The translations under genes were made by a program, and so were the position numbers. Of a DNA stretch of 64,000 nt, positions 1-13,039 are shown one piece after another (position 1 is the stretch's first letter; each line of letters begins with the position of its first letter). The notes beneath the pieces are model-generated. The model searched no databases. It was not told where the DNA came from and saw only the letters and a program-made list of their open reading frames with translations. Source of the stretch: Odontocerum albicorne (lineage: Eukaryota; Arthropoda; Insecta; Trichoptera; Odontoceridae); assembly GCA_949825065.1 (NCBI GenBank), contig OX463848.1, forward strand, positions 27,800,699 through 27,864,698. The letters run 5' to 3'.

Positions 1-350
1 TTCAGAGAAATGAGGAAAGCCAACCGCCGAAGACGGATCATTCTCCACCACGACAATGCGAGCTCTCACACATCGGCTCAAACAAGTGACTTTTTGAGCA
101 CTCAAACCATTGAATTAATGGGTCATCCGCCGTACGGCCCTGATTTGGCACCCAATGACTTGTTTTTATTCCCAAACATCAAAAGTAAATTGCGAGGTCA
201 ACATTTTTCGACGCCTGAAGAAGCGGTTTATGCGTTCAAAACGCATGTTTTGAAGTTACCTCATTCGGAGTGGAAAAGTGCTTCGAAAATTGGTTCAAAC
301 GCATGCAAAAGTGTATTGATTTTAATGGAGAGTATTTTGAAAAACAATAA
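1..350 (+). pseudogene. mariner transposase C-terminal fragment, frameshifted
   Basis: C-terminal part of a DD34D mariner transposase, the nuclear enzyme that excises and inserts the element at TA sites. It is open from the window edge. The second catalytic aspartate lies in HHDNASSHTS and the third in HPPYGPDLAPND, 34 residues apart. After the residues SEW near position 272 the family frame is lost. Dropping one A in the A-run around 272-277 would restore the usual tail that ends with the TAA at 348-350; as it stands the reading frame runs on in the wrong frame to 402. The gene is therefore non-functional even if its 5' part is sound. It is a different lineage from the other mariners in the window; I cannot name the subfamily securely. 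Confidence 0.85.
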
Positions 351-417
351 AGCCATTTTCGATGATAAATATTTGTTTTTACTTGTCTGTCTCAAAACTT
401 AAGTAGCAACCCTCGTA
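1..417 (+). mobile_element. mariner element, 3' end, cut by window edge
   Basis: Right-hand end of a mariner DNA transposon whose left part lies outside the window. It holds the last third of the transposase and a terminal inverted repeat that, read inward from the end, begins TACGAGGGTTGCTACTTAAG. A TA dinucleotide follows at 418-419, as expected for the mariner target duplication. The left repeat is not visible, so full length cannot be checked. Confidence 0.85.
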
Positions 418-419
418 TA

Positions 420-1005
420 TACAATGAAAGTTCAATATAATACTAATGAAATATTTTCAAAGTAAATCAAAACAAAAATTAAAACTTCATCTTTTATCAC
501 TTATTCCATGTAGGCCGACTAACTTCACCTCTCTTGCTTTAGGCACAATATATACTAAAATAGAATCAAATAAACATATTTATATTTAATATTAATACCG
601 CACAACATGAACAAATAGAACAATTCGAGTGGGAGAAAAGGAAATGGAGGACTTATAGGTAGTTCATGGAAAAAAGTCGAGTTGTAAAAAATAGGAGAGC
701 GAGAACCTGTTAGATAATGGCATCAAACTAACATATAATTGATAATTAATTATGTTCATGTAATTATTTTACAATTTTTCCCATGTCCTTAATATTTCTG
801 ATCATCCAGCCGTAATCCTTTTATTTTCGAAAAAAATTATTCGACACAATATTTTCGACGAAAAAATTGTGATGTATCTCAATAAGGTGCTTCACAAATT
901 CTGACTATACAGTGATACGGTCACCCCGTTACGGTGTCCATGTTGAAAAAAATGTACTCATATAGCGGAACTTTTACGATCATAAAATTTTAACTGTAGA
1001 TCCCA
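420..1005. other. AT-rich DNA, nothing recognised
   Basis: No open frame, repeat or RNA signal that I can support. A short GC-richer patch near 920-950 has no recognised identity. Confidence 0.5.
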
Positions 1006-1014
1006 ATAACTGAG

Positions 1015-1220
1015 TTGAATTATGGTATATTATTGGAATTGTCATGAATCTTACAACTTTGCCAGATAGAAGAAAAATGTTTGACGTTATAAAATTAATT
1101 AAGATTGTTGGCTCGTATTTCAATACTCCGGAACAAACTCAACTTGTCATATTACACGTTCCTTGTAGGTCCACTCGGCAAAATGTTTTGTTCAACAGTG
1201 GAGTGGTTGCAACTAATTAT
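1015..1220 (+). repeat. Unknown dispersed repeat, copy 1
   Basis: The stretch around 1130-1185 (containing CAACTTGTCATATTACACGT) is clearly similar to the reverse complement of 36455-36510. The two are 35 kb apart and inverted, so this is a dispersed repeat. The ends are approximate. No coding sense was found; the 68-aa open frame across it looks fortuitous. Confidence 0.6.
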
Positions 1221-1499
1221 TTGTACAACTGTTACATAACAAGACAATAATTATAGATTTTGCAATCAATATGGACATTGTTTGAATTAAGGGAAAAAAT
1301 GGTTCTTGATAAAAACAAAATACAATGATTAAATTGTATAGGTTTGCTTTGTTGTGTTGTTCGTAGTTGGCACGGAACTCCCGATTCATCATAGGTACGT
1401 GTAATTGCATATCTCACTGCATGTGTAGGAACATCTTTCACACACGTTCAGCGCATGCGAGTATTATTACCAGACGATTTTAAACACACGTTTTATTTA

Positions 1500-1590
1500 T
1501 TTTCCGTTGCCATCGGGAGCCTAATCCCAAAAACTTAGCTATAAGTCAAGTATCTTACCAACTAGGCAACAGAGGTCGTCTTTGCCACAC
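1500..1590 (-). mobile_element. tRNA-derived SINE, family A, head fragment
   Basis: Minus-strand tRNA-like head: an A-box-like region reading CCTAGTTGGTAAGATACTTG and a decayed B box, as in the better copies at 43215 and 50665. Only the head is recognisable. Confidence 0.55.
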
Positions 1591-1736
1591 CTAGAAATAT
1601 AATACGAGTAGATAAACATATCCTTATAATGATAATGAATGCAACTTTATTTTCCCCATATTATTCTTTTTCTTCAGATACCTTGTCTTTGTTGATTTTA
1701 TTTCTGTTCATTGTATTTGTACACTTTTCTATAAAA

Positions 1737-2782
1737 ATCAGTTTATTTGTTTGTTAGGTCAGTATATGTTACACTGTGCCTTGAGATAGAGCGGTTTGTT
1801 TGTTAGGTCAGTATATGTTACATTGTGCCTTGAGATAGAGTGGTTTGTTTGTTAGGTCAGTATATGTTACATTGTGCCTTGAGATAGAGTTGTTTGTTTG
1901 TTAGGTCAGTATATGTTACATTGTGTCTTGAAATAGAGCGGTTTGTTTGTTAGGTCAGTATATGTTACATTGTGCCTTGAGGTAGAACGGTTTGTTTGTT
2001 AGGTCAGTATATGTTACATTATTCCTTTGAGATAGAGCGGTTTGTTTGTTAGGTTAGTATATGTTACATTGTGCCTTGAGATAGAGTGGTTTGTTTGTTA
2101 GGTCAGTATATGTTACATTGTACCTTGAGATAGAGTTGTTTGTTTGTTAGGTCAGTATATGTTACATTGTGTCTTGAGATAGAGCGGTTTGTTTGTTAGG
2201 TCAGTATATGTTACATTGTGCCTTGAGGTAGAACGGTTTGTTTGTTAGGTCAGTATATGTTACATTATTCCTTTGAGATAGAGCGGTTTGTTTGTTAGGT
2301 CAGTAAATGTTACATTGTGCCTTGAGATAGAGCGGTTTGTTTGTTAGGTCAGTATATGTTACATTGTGCCTTGAGATAGAGTGGTTTGTTTGTTAGGTCA
2401 GTATATGTTACATTGTGCCTTGAGATAGAGTTGTTTGTTTGTTAGGTCAGTATATGTTACATTGTGTCTTGAGATAGAGCGGTTTGTTTGTTAGGTCAGT
2501 ATATGTTACATTGTGCCTTGAGGTAGAACGGTTTGTTTGTTAGGTCAGTATATGTTACATTATTCCTTTGAGATAGAGCGGTTTGTTTGTTAGGTCAGTA
2601 TATGTTACATTGTGCCTTGAGATAGAGCGGTTTGTTTGTTAGGTCAGTATATGTTACATTGTGCCTTGAGATAGAGCGGTTTGTTTGTTAGGCCAGTATA
2701 TGTTACATTGTGCCTTGAGATAGAGCGGCTTTTTTGTTAGGTCAGTATATGTTACATTGTGCCTTGAGATAGAGCGGTTTGC
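1737..2782. repeat. 49-bp satellite, 21 copies, higher-order pattern
   Basis: Tandem array of a 49-bp unit containing TTAGGTCAGTATATGTTACA. Anchoring on AGGTCAG gives 21 copies starting at 1756, 1805, 1854, 1903, 1952, 2001, 2051, 2100, 2149, 2198, 2247, 2297, 2346, 2395, 2444, 2493, 2542, 2592, 2641, 2690 and 2739. Units 6, 11 and 17 are 50 bp (ATTCCTTTG instead of GTGCCTTG). Variant bases recur in a fixed order, so units are grouped into a 6-mer (295 bp), a 5-mer (246 bp) and another 6-mer, followed by four more uniform units. It has no coding sense. Confidence 0.97.
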
Positions 2783-2784
2783 CT

Positions 2785-5700
2785 CTGGTTTATATCGTAT
2801 AAGAGATAAAATAAAATAAATAATATTATAATGTCACAAAGTGGATTTTCAGATTTCACCACAGTATTGTAATAGAATATATATTTTTATTTCAATGTAT
2901 CTCACCCTGTAAAATTTTCTAACATATTGTTCTGTCAGAAACACGCGCGTTTGCTGATACAATGTGTTCAATCGACTGTAAAGTGTTGCTGGGAGCAACA
3001 TTGATAAATACGTCAAAATATTAATTAGAAGTCAATTACGTAATTAATGCACGCAATTTGCCAATGCATATCGTGAATGTGGTTATTTCAGCAATAAACA
3101 ATTATGATTTCAAAGGAAAAACTATAAATTCTATTTAACTGATGCACAAAAATATTTCAACTTTTCAAGTATTTTTTACCTAGGAAGAAAGTTTTTCGAA
3201 GAAAACGCTTCAAAATTACTTAATTCGAAAAAATCGTATCGTGAATTAATCGATGTGCAATGGCATGATAATATATACCAAGTGTGCGCCGTGGCACACA
3301 CTTTTTGTAAACGTCTGCCGTAAATTGTTTTTCAAGTCACACTTAAATAATAACTTCATTGACGTAAAACGACAATGACGTATTAAGTTTGTAATTTATA
3401 TTAAAACTTAATACCTTAAAGTAATTCAATAGTTTAATATTAATTGCTATTTATGAATGCGTGGCATAATTTGTAAGTACGTGCACGTCACTTTAATAAA
3501 AAAATACTGGGCGCATTTTACAACAAAAAAAAATATTATCACTAAGATTATAACTAAAATCCTTCCTTAATCTGATAACGTTAATACCGAGTTAATTGTT
3601 TCATGTAACTCAGCTTTGTAACTCAAATTTTGTGATGGAAACAACGTCCAGTGTCGATTTTTTTTGTAACATAACATAGTTTTATTTCCTTTTTCCATTG
3701 AAATATCGTATTACACGGTCACTCAGTCATATACTAAATTTAAAACCATATACTAAATTTAAAAAGCTCATGTAAAAAATGCACCAATTTTTTTCAAATC
3801 TATGTGTTTTTATCCGTTTTATTAAAACTATCGCGTTTTAGATACATTGTACAACTCATATGAAGTTGAAAGAGTTATTACAAACCATTTGATATCGTAC
3901 GTAATCGGTTTTCACAGTCGCTATCAATCTAGGCTTATCAAGTGACAATATCCCTGAAATAATGCAAAAAGAAACTGCGTTTAAATTTTATCTGGCCAAA
4001 TGTAACTTTCATCATTAACTTTTGTTTATTTAGATACATTTTAAATATAATATTTTTACTGCAGGCTGCTATGACTTCGAAACGTCGGTCATCATTTATC
4101 TTTATAAGTCAAAAACTTTAAAAAACATTTTAAACTAGTAGAAAGCAGTCGTGAAATACTTCAAACATATATGAATTTTAAATTTAAACATATTTTGGTA
4201 TTTGGAATAAACATTTTAAATACACATAAATTGTTATACAAAAAAGGAGGAAATTAATATTGACGTAGCAATATTCCAAAAGCATAATATCAATTAGTTT
4301 CTCAGTGTAGGAGGGGAAAAACTGTACAATTGTTCCCAGTTTTGTAATCAATATCTTTCAATTTCCAGCTTATGTGACATTTATGTCCCGGTAAGGGAAG
4401 TTTTTCTGAACGTGTTCGGAAAAAAATGTCCGAAATAAATCTAGAACTACCCCCGAGGCCCGCTCGCTGGGACGTGTGGGAAGATGTTATTCACATATTA
4501 AACTGAAACAAATTCCTGAACACTGCCTTAAAAGGTAATTTTACATTATATTACAAAAACACTATTACAACGATGACTAAATGAAGCAAATTCTCGTGTA
4601 AGATATTATTTATTTTGTGTCGAATAAAAATATTTTAAAACAAACATGTCAACCTGGGTGTTTCATAAAAATCTAAGATAATTTTGTTATGAATTTCCTT
4701 CATGTGAGAAAAATCTTGATAAAAACACTTTAAAAACTGGATTATTTCCATATATTTATTCAAATAACTACGTAAAAACGTGTTAAAAATCACGAATAAT
4801 TTGACCGCTTACCAGAAATAACCATATTTTTTCTTTGAAGTTTTTCATAACCAAAACCAAAGGATTTAACACGTAGCGTTGTTATTATAACGTAATATCG
4901 TGATACCAACCTAACGGTCTGACAAAAGTAGACGTATTATTTATCATTGGTATTCAAGCACTAAACATACTACAAACATATCATTCCATCTAAACGTATG
5001 AATGTCTTTAATAAAATTTAAAAAAGAGCTCTAGAGATGGTATTTCCTTACTTAACTGCGATATGTAACATATTGAATTGTTAATTTATTAATCTTCCTC
5101 ACTCAGGAGTCAAAGTTCCAAATTAGAGGTCCATTGCCCTTTAAATTTTATTACAAAAGAATGAAAACACTTTGTATCTTCCAGGCTTCAAGTTTTCGAG
5201 AGTGAAATATTAGGATCCGAATTTTCTTGACATAAATCTCTGTGAAAAAAGCATCTTCACCTTCTTTTATTGTTTATTTTTCATAATTCTTGAGAATATT
5301 CTTGTGCAGTCATTGAATCCTTTTGCTAAAGCTTGACTTTTATTTGTAATAAAAGAACCATTGTGATTTCTCTCAGAGAGGGAGAGTCGATGTATTTTTC
5401 AGAAAATTGATGCCAGGAAACTAAGTTAACATGAATGGAGTACTGAGCGGAGGCGACAGAACGCTATGAAAGGAATTCAATATGCTACAAAGGGATGGAG
5501 TGATATTAACATGCATTCCGATTCCGACAGAGGAGACCGTATGTAATTTGAGTAGTGTATGAGAGTATTGTGTTAGCTTGTGTTGTATTTTAAGCCCAAT
5601 ATTAATTCGGTTTAAGCTAGACTTAGTTAAATAAAGCACGACACAAGAGATGTTTTTTTTTAAACTATACATATTTTAAATTCCAAAGTACTTAAGTATG

Positions 5701-6475
5701 TTCCAATTTCAAATGTCATATGGTCTTGTAGATCTTTAAAATATTTTTTTCCTTAGTGTGAAAGAGAGCTTTTTCTTGATCCAAACCATTATGAGTCATG
5801 CTTATTGTCTCACCCCATCTAATAGAAAATTTAAATCTGCAAGTCAGTTTAATAAACTCATTTCAAAAAACAATATGTATTGTTTCGCTTTTTACTTAAC
5901 TGTTGTATTGTTGATAATTTAACTATTAAATAAAAATAAAACGCTAAGTATGTTAACTATTACTGTAGTTATTTTAGCAAAATGCACATATCAAGACAAA
6001 CCAAACCGCCGCGACAAAACCTCCTCAGATGAATCAGTTAGCTTAATTATCTCCTGAGGACACAGTGTGGGTGATAACGCTATTAATGATATACTTAACA
6101 TTATGTTGAGAGTAAAAAATTACATGTATTTAACTTTTTGTTTATTTAAATTATTTTACATTAACTTTACTTTTCCACTTGTAACTATTTTTATCACTAA
6201 AATACTTGTTTATTCTTCCTGTCCTGAGGCTATTTTGATACGGAAATGTGTGTGTTGGAGATAATATGTACTTGGTGAAATAACAAAATAAAATCTTGCA
6301 AAATATTCAAATCCATATAATTCCACAAAAGTTATAAGCTATATCCGTTGATAAGTTTTAATTGGTAATGGTTGAAATTAACCGTAGATTAATAAATAAA
6401 TATGAATAGATTAATCGGTTCTGACGTGCAGGGTTAGTAGTTTAATATGAATTCGTAGTACTTACCTTAGTATCA
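2785..6475. other. Long AT-rich stretch without genes
   Basis: No supported gene. Short open frames here (for example 5421-5672 minus, 6067-6264 plus) show no family resemblance or codon structure. A block at 4060-4140 contains ACTTCGAAACGTCGG and GGTCATCATT and resembles retroelement tails, but I could not assign it. Confidence 0.5.
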
Positions 6476-6627
6476 GATACCAGAGTATTTATTTATTTAT
6501 TGAAATATTTTATTGCAAAAACTATCTGGTGGACGTATTGCCAGGCGGCAATCCCTTCCCACCAACCAGACAAACGTAAATAAAAAAGTAACATAGTCAC
6601 AAAAAATATTCAAATTATTTTTTTTAG

Positions 6628-6935
<308 letters not shown>

Positions 6936-7344
6936 CTTTATTAAATTTATGAACATATACATAATAAAAGTAAAAATGAGATGTCATCAATCAAAGGAAA
7001 AAGAAGGGATGGGGAAGAGAAAAGAAAAATCAGGAATGTAACACGTTATACTATGTATCTAAAATTAAGAGATATTTTCAGTCGCTTCTAAATGCATGCC
7101 AAGGACGGAGCGAGTCTAACATTGGTTTGTAACTGGTTCCAAAGTCTCTCTGTATAGACAGTCACGGACGACGTAAAAGTATTCATCATGAATATTTATT
7201 AGATAATAATCAAAATATTAATCAAGAGTAACCAAATGACCTCAAACAACCTTCATATTTCCCAGTTTTTGATTACATTTGCATAAATTTTGTACAACTG
7301 TTATTTTGTCATTTTTTTTCTATAATTTTAGTATGTTTGATAAT

Positions 7345-7555
7345 TTTGTAGAAGAATGCCAATGAAAGTATTACTGAATCAAGTGAATGATATTTTGAAA
7401 GAAAGAAATGTTAAAAGTCTGATAAATCGTAGAAGTGGTTTGAAAAGGTGTATAGATGAAGATGAGGGGATTTATATCGTTATAGGAAAGTCTGATAATA
7501 TTTTCTATTTTCCGGCCCCGACAGGTAAATTGCATGATGGAATGTGTAAAATTAT
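7345..7555 (+). mobile_element. LINE family L3, C-terminal fragment
   Basis: Translates as QVNDILKERNVKSLINRRSG then LKRCIDEDE, the C-terminal end of a non-LTR retrotransposon polyprotein (family form: W-x-x-V-x-x-I-L followed by N-R-R-x-C-M-R-R-C-M-D). Its open frame continues into SINE-like sequence, giving a 107-aa chimeric frame at 7356-7679. That frame is not a gene. Other L3 pieces lie at 12360, 15075, 31755, 32030, 37275, 38876, 45480 and 48440. Confidence 0.7.
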
Positions 7556-7675
7556 TATTTTTTCTTTTGATTGCTCACCAATTGGCACTAAACTGCGTAA
7601 CTCTTACCTGATTGGTTGGAAGAGATTGCCGTATAGCAATAAACTCGCGATTTGTGTATTTTATAATGAAGCGTC
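7556..7675 (+). mobile_element. SINE family A, 3' body only
   Basis: Contains CTGATTGGTTGGAAGAGATT and then TAGCAATAAACTCG, matching the 3' body of family A SINEs (for example 43340-43400). No tRNA-like head is present, so the copy is 5' truncated. Confidence 0.65.
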
Positions 7676-7679
7676 TTAA

Positions 7680-8150
7680 CAAATCAAATAATTAATATTT
7701 TCATTTTCATACGAAATAACAATTTTACTCTAAATAAATTTATCTATCTCATTTCAGAGGATTTTAAATAATGGAAACTCGAGTAAAGTTTGAAAATCTT
7801 TCTCAAATAATTTTGAATACAATAACAGATGTGAACCCAAAAACTTTATTATTTGAATCAAAATTCATAAGAGATTAAAAAATAATCCGGCTTGTAACAG
7901 AATACTGACTGAATGTTTAAGATACTTTGAATGGGGACAATAAAAACTTTGAAAAGTTGTTATCGCGAATTAACGAAAAAACTTTTGTCTCCGCATACCG
8001 TATAGTGAGTTTTTCATAAATTATTTAGTAGCTGGCAAAGTGGCTTTTTCTTGACAAATAAATCGATAAATTTAGATAAAAAATATGTTTAGTAAAATTT
8101 GTGTCCGGAAAGGCTTATTTTTATTTTCTTTTAATCATATTATTTTTTAA
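7680..8150. other. AT-rich DNA, nothing recognised
   Basis: No supported feature. Confidence 0.5.
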
Positions 8151-8154
8151 CATT

Positions 8155-8365
8155 GGGCCCGATGACCTCAATGGCTTAGTTGGCAAGACGCCTGTATCCT
8201 ATTGCTTGTCGATTCTCGTTGACACTAATTTTTTTTCAATGATTTCAGTCTTTTTTTTTCTAAAGGCGTCTTTTATATAGTTCTTGCCAGCAGGAAGAGA
8301 TTTCCATATGGTAATAAACCCACTAATGAGTTCAGTACATAACTAAAGTGTAATATAATACAAGA
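8155..8365 (+). mobile_element. tRNA-derived SINE, family A
   Basis: Head reads GATGACCTCAATGGCTTAGT then TGGCAAGACGCCTGT (A-box region) and CGATTCTCGTT (decayed B box). The body ends with GGAAGAGATTTCCATATGGTAATAAACCC and an AAAGTGTAATATAATAC tail, as in the other family A copies. About 210 bp. Confidence 0.8.
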
Positions 8366-8369
8366 CAAT

Positions 8370-11300
8370 GTTGTCTCTTGCTTATGCTCTTCAACGTGTC
8401 CGCATCACGAATTCAAATGTGTCGATACATATCATAGGAAATAATTTATGAATTACTATTTTTGTGACTTAACAGCCGGAAACGGAAGAGAGGGGAGAAG
8501 ATGATTGACCCATTGCAATAAGGGATCAAAACCGGTTACCAAAAAAATATTTCTTTAAGTCCTTAAAGGCTTTAGTTATTTCACGATTATTATAACACCT
8601 ACCCCATAACTTAGAGAAGCATGCTCAACTGAAAGTATCTGGATGGCTATTAAAAAGTGTTGAAATTTTGGTTTGAAAAAAATATTTCTAAGTTAAGCGT
8701 TTACTTCTAAATTTGTTTAAAAACTCTGAATTAGTAATTATTTTTACAGAACACTATTACATTGAATTATAATTTTGACTCTATATTCAGTGTATATAAC
8801 TTTTATAAGAAACACTTATATAAAATACCTCATATCACACTTTCATGGCATTTCAAAATTAATTTAAAATGAAACACTTATTATTCCGACTTGTTATTTA
8901 GCATAATACAGAAAAATTATCTAGGATCCGATGAAAAAAAATATGCAGACGTGCTGCTATTATTGAAGCTCCTTGCCTTATATACAACGGGATATGCCTA
9001 TCAAAAATTCGCTTATACACATATACTCATCTCGGCTGGTACTAAAGACCTTAACCCACTGTTTTGTACTTTGTCTTATATTATACTCGTCACGGATAGT
9101 GAGCGTTCAGACAGATATGTTGAATTTACCATATATGATATGAAAACATAAAATAATAAAAAATTTCAACTTCTTTCAGAAAAATCTATTTCATTTCTAA
9201 TAAATGCCTGAACGTTTTGAAAAACTGTTAACGCACTTATAAATTCGGATCCTTTAAAATCTACAAACCGCAAAAAGCATACATCTTTTGATCGTAATTC
9301 ATTGTGCCCGTGGCATTTCGATATACCTTTTTCGATATTTTATTGCGACCACCGGACCACGAAATCCATAAGTTTTTCATTGTTATTCGTACCATATATC
9401 GTGTTTTTTCAGGTTTTTTACTTGAAGAATAATTTTTCAATATTTCTGGTATTCGAACTCAAAAGCAGTTGTTTATTGATACCTTTTTTCACAAAAGTTA
9501 ACAGAATGCCTTGAATAGGTAACTTTAACATAAAACTTACTCTTTTGTATGTTTATTTGGAATTTTGATAGCATTATTGGTAAAAAAATCTTGAATGAAT
9601 TGAATTTTATTGGTTTAAAAATGCAACAAGAAACAAATGTTTTAGTTTATTTCAGAGACAAGTGCATTCACCTAGACCAAAAACCATCACTCGAACGACA
9701 CTATGTTACATGTATAGACATTAACAAGTCGACGAAAAAGAAATAATTATTACGAGTATATAACGTAATTTCGAAAAAATTGCCTTAATTTTTTATTATT
9801 GTATTCAGTAAATTATGTAAAGGTAGATATATGTTTTAAGTAAATAATAACTGATATTTTTATACATATAAGATAAAATATGAAACTTCTTTATGAATTA
9901 TTTTAAATATCGAATAACACTTATGTTTTTCGGTGATGCGAGTGTACTTGTGACTTCTGTCACATTTATTGCGATGAATTTTTGAATTATGTAATCCCTT
10001 ACCCCATCCCTTAAAAAATCAATAACTTTTGACACGTCCATAGCAATACGCCATAGCCCTTTAAGAGTAGGCAAAGAAGACAAATCTCAACGCCTTTCAA
10101 TACATGCATACGATTTTCGGCTCGCTCATAAACATACATTTTGTTTTACATGTTCTTCAATTTCTCATATTTCTAGCCCTTCCCTCAATTATTTTTTTTC
10201 CATTATTATCCTTCTGTCTGCTTCTTCATCGTGCTCTATTAATTTCAGTCATATATATTTATTCCATAAGGCGTTTGCAATTTATTCCATCTACGAAGTT
10301 TAGTCATTCTCTTTAAGGGCCTTTCTGTTGCCATATTTCTGAGCCTTTGAATTTATGCTGTTAGACTCTATAGAAATTGTTCCATTCTAAAAGTCTAGCT
10401 ATTCTGACTTACCGATAATTGGAACTTTTCTTTGTGTGATACAGCGTACGTCAGTTTACCACGCCTCGCCTCCTAGAGGGCACGTCTCTAACAAATCATT
10501 CCATAATTTACATTATATTTTTATCATCATTTTCATTGAGTGTTGAAAAAGTATTTTTAATTGGAATTTGGCGGGGTTTTAATCACAAAATCTTCACATG
10601 GGGAATTTTATGTCTCATGGATTATTATTAATGTTTTTAAATAATTCCAAAATCCACCCAGGTTACCCTATAATCTCATAACAATGAGTTGACCCTATTT
10701 GATCAAAATCGATACTTATATTTTTTTGACAGAAGCCCTAAACTTCTGAGATCCCCCACCTCAGTGAAAAGCAGGTCATCAAGCCAAATATAACCGATGT
10801 TGGAGGGACCTGATATGGCACGAGAATAAAAAAAAGAAGGGATATATACGAGTGAATTAATTGAAGGAGGATTAAAAACGTTTTTTGCATGAAAAGTCAT
10901 CAAAACCTAAATACAAACACCCAAAACATCCAAAAAATGGTTCATTGTCCACTAAATGGCCCCAAAAACTAAATCATCCCCAATATTTAAAAAAAACGCT
11001 GTCAAAATTACTACCTAAAAATTGGTAAAATCTACTTAACGATTTTTATGGAAAAGGTATAAATTAAATTTATTTTTAAGAGATTCCTGTAGCAAAACAA
11101 TTCAAGGTTATCAATATTTTTCATTATTGTTATTGAGTATAGATTAATATACTGTGCCAGAATATTTATTAATCAAACTTATCTTCTGTTTCATCACACC
11201 ATAAGTTGTAATAAAATAAAGTGTTTCATTTATTAAAAATTCCAAACGGAAAGTGTTGCCATAAATTTTAGGCAAACATCCACATACAATGTTTAGTCAT

Positions 11301-11425
11301 CTGTAAGAAAACGTTGCTTACAAAGTAGCGCCGAGGCTATGTCTTTGATAGAATTAATCTTTCTCCCACTTTTTAGAGACAAGGTTGACACGCATGCAGA
11401 ATATCAGCTCAATATAATTTAAATA
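8370..11425. other. AT-rich DNA without recognised genes
   Basis: Several 60-90 aa open frames (8891-9151, 9302-9514, 9549-9746, 10104-10316 plus; 9898-10083, 10703-10903 minus) show no recognisable domain or homology. I read them as chance frames. Confidence 0.45.
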
Positions 11426-11427
11426 AT

Positions 11428-11545
11428 AAAAATACAGACCAGACCGTGAGACTAAATGTGACCGGAGATATCATTATATCCTACCTAAAAATACAGACCA
11501 GACCGTGAGACTAAATGTGACCGGAGATATCATTATATCCTACCT
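11428..11545. repeat. 59-bp tandem duplication
   Basis: Two adjacent, near-identical 59-bp copies containing CAGACCAGACCGTGAGACTA. Flanks are unrelated AT-rich DNA. Confidence 0.95.
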
Positions 11546-11689
11546 AAAAAAATATTATGCCACATATGTGTTCAAGTGATCCATTGGTATGTCTTAAATA
11601 TTGACACAAGCTTAGAAAACATATTAAACGAAAACTTAAATAACTATATATTGCCATGAAATTTTATTTTTCTACTGTACCCAAAATCT

Positions 11690-11790
11690 AACCACAACAT
11701 AATTCCAATGACTACATCAAAATCATGTCCAACAACTCATCATCATACATCCAACATTCCAATCAGTCAGTCAAGTTCTGTGACGTAGTG
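11690..11790 (+). repeat. Dispersed repeat, partner at 55720
   Basis: ACTACATCAAAATCATGTCC and its surroundings match 55745-55765 (ACTACGTCAAAATCATGTCC), same strand, 44 kb away. Family unknown; ends approximate. Confidence 0.6.
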
Positions 11791-11794
11791 ATCT

Positions 11795-12355
11795 CATTCC
11801 TAAATCGCAAATTTCATATATTTTTATGTAAATAACAAACACTCAGCAAATATTATATATTCCTTTTTAAATATGTCTTAAACAAACTTAATAATGTTCC
11901 TTAAAATAACAAACTTGCATTTATTTTGAAAATGTTGTCAACCCTGTTCATGTGGCATATGTCAAAGTGATGTGATGAATAAGTGTGGCTGAAATTCTTA
12001 GAAAATGCCTAGGGATGAGTTTAATTAAGCGTTAAACCAAGAAGGATCTCTTCAACGTTACGTCCTTAACATTATCTTAGCGTTAAATACCGACTAGCTA
12101 CAACAGTTAGACGGGTAATCTTTATAATAAATATATTGGTATCACGGAGATCCCAGCCAGCACAAGGCTGCGCGGCGCTGCAAGGGTTGGAATAATTAAT
12201 TTTGTGGAGTGATTGCTCAGCATTAAATTAATTGACACGGTTATTAAATTTATATTTCATAAAACAAACGTTTTTATGGGTGGTTGTATTTTTTTATGGT
12301 AAAATATTCTGTGTTTTTCCTTGACTATGATTAAAGACACGAGCAATGTGTATGC
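11795..12355. other. AT-rich DNA, nothing recognised
   Basis: No supported feature; a short GC-richer patch lies at 12150-12190. Confidence 0.45.
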
Positions 12356-12359
12356 ATAA

Positions 12360-12880
12360 GGTTTCATTCTGCTAAGATGATAGTTTACAATTGTATTTTG
12401 GTGCCAACTTTGATATATGGAGTGAAACGTGGATGTAAAAAAAGACTGAGAGGAGCCGAATAAATGCTCTAAAAATGCATGTATTGAGTACATAGAGTGA
12501 CAATGTGTGACTGAAAACGGAATGAAGTTATTAGATATTTATTTGAACTTAAGGCTGATGTGTTAAGTAAGGTGAAGAAGAGCACGCTGAGATGGTTAAA
12601 GCATTTAGAATTAATTTATAAAGAAATACTTACAAAACAGATATAGTGCAAATGTCAGAGAAAAGTGTGTGAGGTAAGGCCAAGGAAAGTATGGTTGAAT
12701 GAAGTAAAGGAAATTCTAAAGTAAGGAAATGTGGAAATTCAAAGAAATCGTAGAAGTTGTATGAGAAGGTCTATGGATATAGGTAGGTTAAGGATGTGTA
12801 TCGAGATAGAACAGTGTGGTAATCTGTCCTCACTGGCTACCCCGACATGGTGTTATGGTATTTATGTATGCATAAGTTTT
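12360..12880 (+). mobile_element. LINE family L3, C-terminal region, decayed
   Basis: A ~500-bp remnant with many stops and frame changes. Readable pieces in order are LVPTLIYG, a basic tract, a leucine-tryptophan-rich block and SKKS/NRRSCMRRSMD near 12740-12780. This order (PTLIYGSETW block, LRWxGH block, then NRRxCMRRxMD) is that of the post-RT C-terminus of insect non-LTR retrotransposons. It is the longest plus-strand L3 copy here. The tail ends in a GTATGTATGCATA-like sequence, as in other L3 copies. Confidence 0.7.
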
Positions 12881-13039
12881 TTTTCTTTGTTATTTACTTT
12901 TTAATGGAAAAATACAGTGAAAGTGGAAAGGAAATATTTTTTTAAGTATTTATTTTTAATCCTCACCAATTTTTACTATTTTCTTAAATTAATACTATTG
13001 TAGATCAAATCAATATGCATTTAAATTAAAATCGTTTCT

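Noticed and set aside
1737..2782. CRISPR-like array
   Set aside because: Units are directly adjacent with no unique spacers; it is a simple tandem satellite in a eukaryotic genome.
1737..2782. Telomeric TTAGG repeat
   Set aside because: TTAGG occurs once per 49-bp unit only as part of TTAGGTCAG; there is no run of TTAGG.
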